14,943 nucleotides of DNA, from positions 1 to 14,943 of the forward strand of contig DJSG01000007.1 of assembly GCA_002440265.1 (NCBI GenBank). The letters are read 5' to 3'. Each line of letters starts with the position of its first letter. Position 1 is the first letter of the stretch. Shown in pieces: positions 5,801 through 11,860 of this stretch. The notes below the pieces were generated by a model. The model did no database searches. It saw only the letters and a program-made list of their open reading frames with translations, and was not told the origin of the DNA. This stretch comes from Bacteroidales bacterium UBA6340. Lineage in GTDB: Bacteria; Bacteroidota; Bacteroidia; Bacteroidales; Paludibacteraceae. The position numbers were made by a program, and so were the translations under genes.

Positions 5801-6951
5801 ACCATTATTTCTTAACCACCTATGGCACAGGACTTTTGGAGATGCAAGGGAAACATGTAAAAAAACTATACCTGCCATCCAATAGTCCTTTGGAATCTGC
5901 GGCTCCTTCTGATCCTGATTATTACACAAGAACAGACGGTGCTATATACGATGAGCAGGGCAATTTATGGGTCCTGAATGCGGGAGATGTTACCAATATG
6001 CACGTGATAGCACCCGATGGCACATGGTCTTCATACAAACTTTATGACAAGGGAACTCCTATCACAATGACCACCCCCGGGGAGATTATGATAGACAATC
6101 GCAACTCGCAATGGAAGTGGATACCCCTTTGCCGAGCAGGAACGGGACTAATTCTTTTGCAGGACAATGGTACTCCGATGAATGCTTCCGATGACAAGGT
6201 GACCTACCGCAGTTTGTGGCTTGACCAGCAGGGGAAGGCCGTCATGCCTCAGTTCATCTATGCCATTGCACAAGATAGAGAAGATGCTATATGGGTGGGG
6301 ACTAATGAAGGGCTGTTTATTATCCCTTCCACTGTTGATTTTGCTACTTCAAACCTGTGCGAGCGTGTCATCATTCCTCGTAATGACGGTTCCCAATTAG
6401 GGGATTACCTACTTGGTAGCGAACAGATTAATTGTATTATTGCAGATGGAGTCAACCGTAAATGGATAGGCACGGCATCATCTGGCGTGTTCCTTATATC
6501 CACCGAAAAGACATTGACAGGATGGGATGTTGAAACGGTCGCACATTTCACCACAGACAATTCTCTATTGCCCGACAATAATGTCCTCTCCATTGCCATC
6601 CAAGAGTCGACGGGCGAGGTCTTTATCGGCACAAGTTCGGGTTTGGTTTCTTATATGAGCGATGCTGTCAATCCTGAGGATAGTTATGATAACCTCTACG
6701 CATATCCAAACCCCGTACACCCCAATTACCATGGCTATATTACCATCAAAGGACTGATGGATGACTCAGAAGTACGTATCACCGATGCCAATGGCAATCT
6801 TGTCAAACTTCTTCAAGGTAATGGCGGTGAAGTAGTGTGGGACGGCACCAATACGGTAGGAAAACGTGTAGCCTCAGGCGTTTACACCGCAATATGCAAC
6901 ACCAAAGACGGCGAAGCACACGGCAATACAAAGATACTAATTATGAACTGA
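2836..6951 (+). CDS. porZ: Tandem-duplicated PorZ-like beta-propeller protein with T9SS-type C-terminal domain
   Basis: This is a 1371-residue exported protein. Residues 1-23 are a signal peptide (probable cleavage near VNAA-QS; an LTAC at 12-15 resembles a lipobox but lacks usual follow-on residues). The body is two homologous halves: about 27-612 and 625-1283. Shared landmarks include W27/W625, GGRWASQ (271 and 938), DPNDxDH (317 and 984) and PSxPDYYTR (357 and 1024). Both carry blade-like motifs such as IWVGSN, RIWIGT and RKWIGT. Residues 1286-1371 (YAYPNPV..., VWDGTN, GKRVASGVY) form a type A sorting/FlgD-like domain. PorZ of Porphyromonas gingivalis (about 776 residues, two propellers plus a C-terminal domain) works with PorU, PorV and PorQ to attach T9SS cargo to anionic LPS. 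Half 2 plus the C-terminal domain is about that size, so half 1 is the extra copy. It is co-transcribed with rdgB. Certain: the internal duplication and sorting domain. Likely: PorZ identity. Confidence 0.85.
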   Translation: MRRLIVSIIICLTACVNIPVNAAQSQWETHFAYNSVEQIAVGTDETFALANGAIFSVGKVTETLTKYDSSDGLHGREIAYIAYDTAREQLLIMYTDGKVDIMHNKRVRYISDLYNKRMMASKRCNNVTIVGNKAYLSMEFGILLFDLERYEFKDTYYIGRNGAEVQVLDVMLYRDSIYAKTKDKYYCAALKDKLVDYHYWHERSSVNVPFDTNKGKNVTDRNGDIWKAAGTNGVYRKSLTGEETYYLPEGPQVNVPYWMTVDRGRLYVVQGGRWASQYGRAGHVMIYEEKHWTNITQSDIRAKTGKPALDFMNVAVDPNDADHFFVTSYGTGLYEFRGTEVVKHYTTANSILAAAAPSNPDYYTRVERAAYDKAGRLWVSVAGVTDTLLVAILPTGEQRGLPVYKNDGSLWEISTPGGLIADNYREHCKWIMACRAGTTVAMVDDNGTPFDADDDKTLLRSEWYDQDNQPIAPEFLYSMAQADNGDIWVGSNIGPIIIDHDADYLTSPKCRRLRITMPDGSYLLESEQVNAFAFDKKKRIWIGTQTAGVYVINDAATEVVAHYTSNDTPMPSNTVLSLAYDDKNDLIYIGTGGGIVSCKLSPDTSTNTLVDTDEDNWTYGTMHQWRAHMAYGTMDKVEIMGQKVYALSNGALFSVDKQSEEIEYYNRLTGLNGSVIDNICYNPTLHNMLITYQDGQLDIMSSNGTIHNISDLYLKSISGSKRVNDILMKDNKAYLAMDFGIIALNMQKLEVEDTYYIGNDAAEIKVSFLTALGDSIYAIAEDSLFSANLKDNLVDYVQWHKSSLPQGKPVVGMETFANKVCIVKNDSILYALGDGTWSKHPLHVALRGIRISDGRLFALPNSWRAVMEVTEDLTAQPVVDYGFAYDIACDGNTFWLGTQAHGLVRINASTQEFHPDGPISNMPYRLRFFGDRLYVLPGGRWASQSNRFGVVMYYENGQWNNITNGELTTMANHALYDIMNVAQDPNDNDHYFLTTYGTGLLEMQGKHVKKLYLPSNSPLESAAPSDPDYYTRTDGAIYDEQGNLWVLNAGDVTNMHVIAPDGTWSSYKLYDKGTPITMTTPGEIMIDNRNSQWKWIPLCRAGTGLILLQDNGTPMNASDDKVTYRSLWLDQQGKAVMPQFIYAIAQDREDAIWVGTNEGLFIIPSTVDFATSNLCERVIIPRNDGSQLGDYLLGSEQINCIIADGVNRKWIGTASSGVFLISTEKTLTGWDVETVAHFTTDNSLLPDNNVLSIAIQESTGEVFIGTSSGLVSYMSDAVNPEDSYDNLYAYPNPVHPNYHGYITIKGLMDDSEVRITDANGNLVKLLQGNGGEVVWDGTNTVGKRVASGVYTAICNTKDGEAHGNTKILIMN

Positions 6952-8466
6952 TTGGAAGAATATATCCATAGTTTCCGCGCCCGTGATATACAATTGCGCC
7001 GCTGACAATACACTATGAAACATGAAATCGGTCAAGTATCTCTGCTGTGCATTCTTGTGCAATGCCTGTACTTTCTCAGGATATATCTTTGCATAACGGT
7101 CTGAATACCAAACTACACATGCGGGGTGCTTGGTCTCTTCCGCACCTGCGGCATGAAGCCAATTGCCATTCTCTCCCAACGACTCGCCATGGTCGGATAG
7201 GTATATCACTACCGCACACCTGTCCTCAAATCGATGGATAACGGAATCCACAAAGGCATCCATATAGCGTGCAGTGTTGTCATACGAGTTCACCACCTGC
7301 TCCTGTGTGTTATTGGTCACCACGCGATTATCAGTAATGGGCAGAAAGTAGTCAAAATTTTCGGGAACGTGGTTATTGTAGTACCAATGACTTCCTATGC
7401 TATGCAATATCAACAAGTTGCGTGAATAGCCTAATGCTAATTGTCTGTCCATAAATGGCAACAATTCTTCATCGTACCACCCGGAAAATACAAATGTAGA
7501 CTTCCCTGCATTTGCCCATATTGCAGTATCGCACTCTGCAGGGAAATGCGCAAATGTCTCTCCCATATCTTGATTGGAGATCCATGCTGTATGGTAGCCT
7601 TCTTGGCGCAGAATGGCAGCAAAACTGGTCTCTGTATATTGATATTCAGGGTGCAAACTATCTGCACGGGTCAGTATCACGGGCACACTTGCCAATGTGT
7701 GCGTATATTGCGAACATATATTCGGATACGACACTACATTCCTGCGTCGTGATAGACACGGATTCGTTTCCCGTTCATAACCATTTAATTGCAGATGGTC
7801 AGCACGCAAACTCTCGCCTATCATCACCACGATATCCAATGTGTCCACTGGTGTCTTGCGTACGTAATCGGGTACAACTCGGTCAGAATGGCGGCTTTGC
7901 TCCAAAGAGTGATACAGCCGCATACTTTCTACAATATGCATCGGGTAACGCTGGTTGAGGCTTTGGTGCAAACGTCCGTTGCAGTGGTAGTAGCCAAATA
8001 GAAGCAACATCGCACCTACCGCGTGTATGTATGCATATTTAGGTGTCTCTATCCGCCAACGCCATACCACGAAAAGTGCAGACACACAGATATTTATCCC
8101 TATCCATACCACCATTTGCCACGACATCACACCCATAGCTTCTTCCATATTGGTATGGAACACGCAATCCAAAATCAATGGCGTTACCGTAATCCTATAT
8201 GCCACCCTGTAGTACGACACCCCTGCTCCCATAATACCATACAGGGGATAAAACACCATTGTCACCCACTTGTTCAGCCCCGCCACATACAACAGCAGAA
8301 ACGACACAACACTCACTGCACCCATATAGCACACTATTGTCACCACCCCACGCAGCCCATGCACAGGATTATCCATAAAATCAGGCATCACTGCCGTCAG
8401 TCCTATCCAAATGGTAGCGGCAACAACAAACAGCAGATACTCCCAATATCCTTTCAAGTGGCTCAT
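6937..8466 (-). CDS. Phosphoethanolamine transferase, EptA-type alkaline-phosphatase fold
   Basis: This 509-residue inner-membrane protein has about five hydrophobic segments in its first 160 residues and a periplasmic catalytic domain after that. EptA-family motifs are clear (numbering from MSHLKG): IGESLRADHLQLNGYERETNP (216 onward) with the metal-binding Glu; YTHTLASVP (254-262) holding the nucleophile Thr; LHSIGSHWYY (354-363); YDNTARYMD (395-403); YLSDHGESLGE (422-432); and KHPACVVW near 446. Such enzymes move phosphoethanolamine from phosphatidylethanolamine to lipid A or other surface glycans, which lowers negative charge. The acceptor cannot be read from the sequence. The frame opens at a TTG at 8487, 4 bp after the folE stop; I prefer the ATG at 8464-8466. 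It is the last gene of the kinase-SPOR-folE operon, and its end overlaps porZ by 15 bp. Confidence 0.88.
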   Translation of the reverse strand: MSHLKGYWEYLLFVVAATIWIGLTAVMPDFMDNPVHGLRGVVTIVCYMGAVSVVSFLLLYVAGLNKWVTMVFYPLYGIMGAGVSYYRVAYRITVTPLILDCVFHTNMEEAMGVMSWQMVVWIGINICVSALFVVWRWRIETPKYAYIHAVGAMLLLFGYYHCNGRLHQSLNQRYPMHIVESMRLYHSLEQSRHSDRVVPDYVRKTPVDTLDIVVMIGESLRADHLQLNGYERETNPCLSRRRNVVSYPNICSQYTHTLASVPVILTRADSLHPEYQYTETSFAAILRQEGYHTAWISNQDMGETFAHFPAECDTAIWANAGKSTFVFSGWYDEELLPFMDRQLALGYSRNLLILHSIGSHWYYNNHVPENFDYFLPITDNRVVTNNTQEQVVNSYDNTARYMDAFVDSVIHRFEDRCAVVIYLSDHGESLGENGNWLHAAGAEETKHPACVVWYSDRYAKIYPEKVQALHKNAQQRYLTDFMFHSVLSAAQLYITGAETMDIFFQSVHN

Positions 8467-8491
8467 TGTCAGCGCAATCAATGCCAACCGC

Positions 8492-9079
8492 CTACCTGCC
8501 GTTGCGAATTAGATTCATAAACTCCTCCCGCGTCTCCTGCCGGTTGAATGCCCCCGTAAAGTCGCTGGTCGTGGTGATGGCATGCTGTTTCTGCACGCCG
8601 CGCATCTGCATACACAGGTGTTCCGCCTCAATCACCACCATCACCCCAAGCGGGTTCAGCGTGTTCTGAATACAGTCCTTAATCTGTGTCGTCATACGTT
8701 CCTGCACCTGCAACCGGTGCGCATACACGTCCACCACGCGCGCAATCTTGCTCAGTCCCGTAATCTTCCCGTTGGGGATATACGCCACATGCGCCTTCCC
8801 GAAGAACGGCAACACATGGTGCTCGCACAGCGAATAGAACGAGATGTCCTTCACCACCACCATCTGACGGTAGTCTTCCTCAAACAATGCCGAGCGCAAT
8901 ATCGCCTCGGGGTCTTGCTGGTAGCCTTGTGTCAGGAATTGCATCGCGTCTCCCACACGGGTCGGCGTGCGCATAAGTCCCTCACGTTCAGGGTCTTCAC
9001 CTATCAGTTTCAGTATCTGCTCTATATGCAGAGCAATCTCTCGTGTCGTCTCTTCTGACGGAATAAACGGTGCGGTCAT
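8492..9079 (-). CDS. folE: GTP cyclohydrolase I
   Basis: This 195-residue cytosolic enzyme converts GTP to 7,8-dihydroneopterin triphosphate, the first step towards folate. It matches the standard length and motifs of type I FolE: GEDPEREGLMRTPTRV (27-42), SLCEHHVLPF (83-92), GKITGLSKIARVVD (104-117), RLQVQERMT (122-130) and EHLCMQMRGV (153-162). The zinc ligands C85, H88 and C156 correspond to E. coli C110, H113 and C181, so it is a zinc-dependent, catalytically intact form. The ATG at 9079 overlaps the stop of the upstream SPOR gene by ATGA, indicating translational coupling. The downstream phosphoethanolamine transferase follows closely. Confidence 0.97.
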   Translation of the reverse strand: MTAPFIPSEETTREIALHIEQILKLIGEDPEREGLMRTPTRVGDAMQFLTQGYQQDPEAILRSALFEEDYRQMVVVKDISFYSLCEHHVLPFFGKAHVAYIPNGKITGLSKIARVVDVYAHRLQVQERMTTQIKDCIQNTLNPLGVMVVIEAEHLCMQMRGVQKQHAITTTSDFTGAFNRQETREEFMNLIRNGR

Positions 9080-9582
9080 TGTACCAATATAATTTTATCG
9101 GGAACCACATAAGTCCCCCCTTGCAAGTCGGGAAAATACTGCAGGAACACTTCCTTATAGGCGTTTGCCTCTTCGCGCGTACGGAAATTGCCGATACGCA
9201 CTTTCCAGAACGGCGGTTCCGACAGCGCATACACGGGCACATCTATCTCTCCCTCCAATCGCTGTTGCAGGAGCAGCGCCTCGTTCTTGGCACTCTGCTG
9301 GGCATTCGATGCATACACCTGCAACCGGAAGCCGTCCGCCTCTTGTTGCCCGCGCTGTATGCCCAATCGCTTGTCGCGCATCAGTTGCGTGATGGCTGAG
9401 TCCTGATACACCACCGCATGCTCCATCACCTCCGTCAGCAGCACCACAGGCACGTCCTCCTTCACATTCACCACCGCCGTATCTTCAGCCGCAGGTGCCA
9501 CCGGTTCGGGCAATATATCCTGCCCCGCGGCAATGCCCGCCCAAGCCACTACGCCCAATACTGTCAAAAACGCCTTTCTCAT
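9076..9582 (-). CDS. SPOR-domain periplasmic protein
   Basis: This is a 168-residue protein. MRKAFLTVLGVVAWAGIAAG is a signal peptide. A linker rich in Val, Pro, Glu and Ala follows, then a C-terminal SPOR domain from about residue 84 (FRLQVYAS) to the end (FWKVRIGNFRTREEA, GGTYVVPDKI). SPOR domains bind glycan strands stripped of stem peptides, typically at the division septum, so a periplasmic role in peptidoglycan binding is likely. There is no catalytic domain. The frame could begin at a TTG at 9588, but the ATG at 9582 gives a clean signal peptide. It lies 14 bp after the kinase stop and overlaps folE by 4 bp. From memory, a SPOR gene directly before folE is recurrent in Bacteroidales. 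Confidence 0.9.
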   Translation of the reverse strand: MRKAFLTVLGVVAWAGIAAGQDILPEPVAPAAEDTAVVNVKEDVPVVLLTEVMEHAVVYQDSAITQLMRDKRLGIQRGQQEADGFRLQVYASNAQQSAKNEALLLQQRLEGEIDVPVYALSEPPFWKVRIGNFRTREEANAYKEVFLQYFPDLQGGTYVVPDKIILVQ

Positions 9583-9596
9583 TATCAATCAATGTC

Positions 9597-11279
9597 TTAA
9601 TACCTGAACGAACTACCGCCCACGAACTCACGCAGGAACGATGTCGGCGGTATCTCCTTTTCGGGTATCGACTCAAAATAACTCAGTTCTTTCAGCAATC
9701 GGTGTGCTGTCGTGTACTCATCGCAGTACTTCGGCACCTCGTCCAGTATCGGCTCGGCATGGCGTTTCAGCACTGCCAGCTCGAACAGCAGGGCCGAGTT
9801 GAACATCACATCTGCCTCCTCCTGATACGGATAAATCCACTTCACTTCGCCCCTTTGCACGCTGTCCAAACGCGAAATCGTCTCTCTCGCGCTGTACCCG
9901 CGGTATCTGTAATCGCGCACGATTCGGCGCAGCAACCGCACATCGGTCGTCGGTATCCAGTTGTGGTTGTCGAGGTTCACCGTCGTCAGCGAACTCACAT
10001 ATATCTTAAAGGTCGCCTCACGCGGGATTTTCGGTATCAGCACGGGGTTCAGCGCGTGCAATCCCTCCAGAATCACTATCGTATCGTCCTCCAGACACAG
10101 CGTATCGCCCCTGTATTCGCGCTTGCCCGTCTCAAAATTGAAGAACGGCAGTCGTATGGTCTTCCCCTCAAGCAACTCGCTCAAATGCTGCTGAAACAGC
10201 GGAATATCTATCGCATGCACATCCTCGAAATCCCACTCGCCATTCGCATCGCGCGGCGTGTCCTCACGGTTCACAAAGTAGTTGTCCATCGAGATAACCA
10301 CCGGACGTATCCCATTGACCATCAGTTGGATAGTCAGTCGCTTCGAGAATGTTGTCTTGCCCGACGAACTCGGTCCCGAAATCAACACGAACTTCGGACG
10401 TCCCTCTTCGCGGTTGGCTATCATGTCGGCTATCTGACCCACTTTCTTCTCATGCAACGCCTCCGACAGTTTTATCATCTCAAAACTCTTCTGATTCTTG
10501 CACGCCTTGTTAAACTCCCCTACATTGCTGATATGCAGCAACTTATTCCACCCCACATACTCCTTGAATATCCCGAACATCTTATCTTGTTCGCACTTGT
10601 CTTCTATCCGTGTCGGGTCATGTCGGCACGGGATGCGCAGCAGAAAATCCTGATGATACGGCTCTATGTCAAAGATATTGATATACCCCGTGGACGGCAT
10701 CAGTGCGCCCGTGTAGTAGTCTATGTAGTCGTCCATGCGGTAGTACCGGCAGTACGGGTTACCGAGGGTCTCGAACAGCGTTGTCTCTCCCTCGTGGCGC
10801 TCGCCGAACAGTTTTATCACCTCTTTCGTCTGCCTCTCCTCTGTCACTATGGGGTGGTCTTCGGCTATCAGCGTCTGCATACGTGCCTTCAGTTGCGCCA
10901 CTGTCTCCGGGGTGATGTCTTTCTGCTCACCTTTTGCCCCGCGGATAGTGCAGTAGTAGCCTTTGCTTATCGGGTGTTCCACACGCAGGTCGCAGTCCGG
11001 CCACAGGTCTCGCACCGCTCTCGCCAGCACCATACACAGCGTCCGCACGTAGCAGCGCATACCTGCCGCGCAACTCGCGTCCAGGAACTCGATGTCTTTC
11101 GGCTTGTAAACCAGGAAATTGAGGTTCTGTACTTTGTAATTCACCCGTGCCGCAATCACGGGATAGGGCAGATGCAAACCAATCTGCTCATAGATGTCCA
11201 ACAGCGACGTGCCGCACGGAAACTGATAGTACTGCTTAAGGTTCTTGCAGTAGATGGTGACTAAATTCTGCATATTCAT
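9597..11279 (-). CDS. Nucleoside (uridine-type) kinase with TGS-like and ThrRS-like N-terminal domains
   Basis: This is a 560-residue cytosolic protein. Residues 1-65 look like a TGS/ubiquitin-like domain. About 66-215 resemble the second additional domain of threonyl-tRNA synthetase (EHPISKGYYC at 101-110, LFGERHEGETTLFE at 157-170). From about 295 comes a P-loop kinase of the uridine kinase/phosphoribulokinase type, with Walker A GPSSSGKT (302-309), VISMDNYFVNREDTPRD and a downstream ILEGLHALNP. Proteins with this fused layout are known in Bacteroidetes, Thermotoga and plants and are annotated as nucleoside or uridine kinases; the exact substrate is not certain here. The editing-type HxxxH of real ThrRS is not evident, so the middle domain is probably not catalytic. 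It is first in the operon with SPOR, folE and the phosphoethanolamine transferase. ATG at 11279; a second in-frame ATG is at 11273. Confidence 0.88.
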   Translation of the reverse strand: MNMQNLVTIYCKNLKQYYQFPCGTSLLDIYEQIGLHLPYPVIAARVNYKVQNLNFLVYKPKDIEFLDASCAAGMRCYVRTLCMVLARAVRDLWPDCDLRVEHPISKGYYCTIRGAKGEQKDITPETVAQLKARMQTLIAEDHPIVTEERQTKEVIKLFGERHEGETTLFETLGNPYCRYYRMDDYIDYYTGALMPSTGYINIFDIEPYHQDFLLRIPCRHDPTRIEDKCEQDKMFGIFKEYVGWNKLLHISNVGEFNKACKNQKSFEMIKLSEALHEKKVGQIADMIANREEGRPKFVLISGPSSSGKTTFSKRLTIQLMVNGIRPVVISMDNYFVNREDTPRDANGEWDFEDVHAIDIPLFQQHLSELLEGKTIRLPFFNFETGKREYRGDTLCLEDDTIVILEGLHALNPVLIPKIPREATFKIYVSSLTTVNLDNHNWIPTTDVRLLRRIVRDYRYRGYSARETISRLDSVQRGEVKWIYPYQEEADVMFNSALLFELAVLKRHAEPILDEVPKYCDEYTTAHRLLKELSYFESIPEKEIPPTSFLREFVGGSSFRY

Positions 11280-11335
11280 TGCCGTCTCCCGCTTTTTTAT
11301 TGCCTACATTGCTTCCAGAGCCGGAAAACAGCCTG

Positions 11336-11366
11336 CAAAGATACACATTTTTTTTTGAATACACAA
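11336..11366 (-). promoter_or_regulatory. Promoter of the kinase-SPOR-folE operon
   Basis: On the minus strand TTG (11364-11366), 20 bp including a run of nine A, then TATCTTTG (11336-11343) and CAGG. This is a strong match to the Bacteroidetes promoter. The leader to the ATG at 11279 would be about 50 nt. Confidence 0.75.
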
Positions 11367-11377
11367 CACCCCTTTGC

Positions 11378-11405
11378 GCAATGCACAATGCGGAATGCGT
11401 AATGA
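11378..11405. repeat. Four tandem AATG-type heptamers
   Basis: The units are GCAATGC, ACAATGC, GGAATGC and GTAATGA, in phase with a 7 bp period. A related AATGCGCAATGCG occurs at about 11592-11604. The function is unknown; it looks like an intergenic microrepeat just upstream of the kinase promoter. Confidence 0.6.
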
Positions 11406-11409
11406 AATG

Positions 11410-11443
11410 AAAAAGAGAGGTCGCCCAATAAGGCAACCTCTCT
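11410..11443 (-). terminator. Intrinsic terminator hairpin, minus strand
   Basis: On the minus strand AGAGAGGTTGCC pairs with GGCGACCTCTCT around a 6 nt loop (11 of 12 bp paired), followed by a run of T covering 11410-11414. It lies just upstream of the kinase promoter and would stop any transcript from the dnaE side. Confidence 0.75.
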
Positions 11444-11644
11444 CCGTTTGTGCAACGAATTGATACAATTCCTAATTCATCATTAGAACTACCGTCTGAT
11501 ATTAGACACTACTTGCAATTCATCATTACTACTGATGCGTTAACTTTGTATTGTCTTTTAGAATAATATTGGGACATTGGTCTGCACCGTAAATGCGCAA
11601 TGCGTGTCAGTGTTGGCACAAAATGCATACACAAACACCATATC

Positions 11645-11682
11645 AAAAAAGAGACTGCCGATACAGGTTAGGCAATCTCTTT
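11645..11682 (-). terminator. Intrinsic terminator of dnaE, minus strand
   Basis: On the minus strand AAAGAGATTGCC pairs with GGCAGTCTCTTT (11 of 12 bp) around an 11 nt loop, ending in six T (11645-11650). It is the first strong terminator after the dnaE stop. It shares its stem pattern, including the position of the single mismatch, with the hairpin at 11410-11443. Confidence 0.75.
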
Positions 11683-11706
11683 ACATTATATATACAAGTG
11701 CGGGAT

Positions 11707-11860
11707 TCAGTTGACTGTGTGGATTGGACCTCCCCAGACCCTGACCGCGGAATTCTATGATGCCCACAGGGCATCAATCGGAAATCCGCAATAAGGCGGT
11801 ATTTCCTCCACCTTCAAAAGGAGGGGAAGAGAGAGGTGAAAGTTGTTAGTTGACGGTGTG
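11707..11860. repeat. Palindromic element bounded by a 15 bp imperfect direct repeat at the dnaE stop
   Basis: TCAGTTGACTGTGTG (11707-11721) and TTAGTTGACGGTGTG (11846-11860) match at 13 of 15 positions. The second contains the dnaE stop and last codons; the first would read HTVN-stop on the minus strand, like the true DnaE end. Between them are TGATGCCC-ACA-GGGCATCA (11758-11776), extendable as an imperfect stem to about 11746-11790, and a CCTCC...GGAGG hairpin near 11807-11825. This is consistent with a small inserted repeat element. Confidence 0.5.

Larger units (their letters stand above)
11280..11845. other. 566 bp intergenic region between dnaE and the kinase gene
   Basis: No convincing protein gene is seen. 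From left to right on the plus strand it holds the kinase promoter, AATGC microrepeats, a minus-strand terminator, about 200 bp containing a 39-codon minus-strand frame (11509-11628) and two copies of AATTCATCATTA (11474-11485, 11517-11528), a second related terminator, and a palindromic element next to the dnaE stop. Confidence 0.65.

Noticed and set aside
9495..11264. 589-codon plus-strand open frame opposite the nucleoside kinase
   Set aside because: It mirrors a gene with clear kinase and Walker A motifs, is rich in His, Arg, Gln and Leu as antisense frames are, and shows no family motif.
11541..11548. Plus-strand TAACTTTG as a real promoter
   Set aside because: The nearest TTG is 25 bp upstream, outside the 19-22 bp spacing of the other promoters here, and no gene follows.
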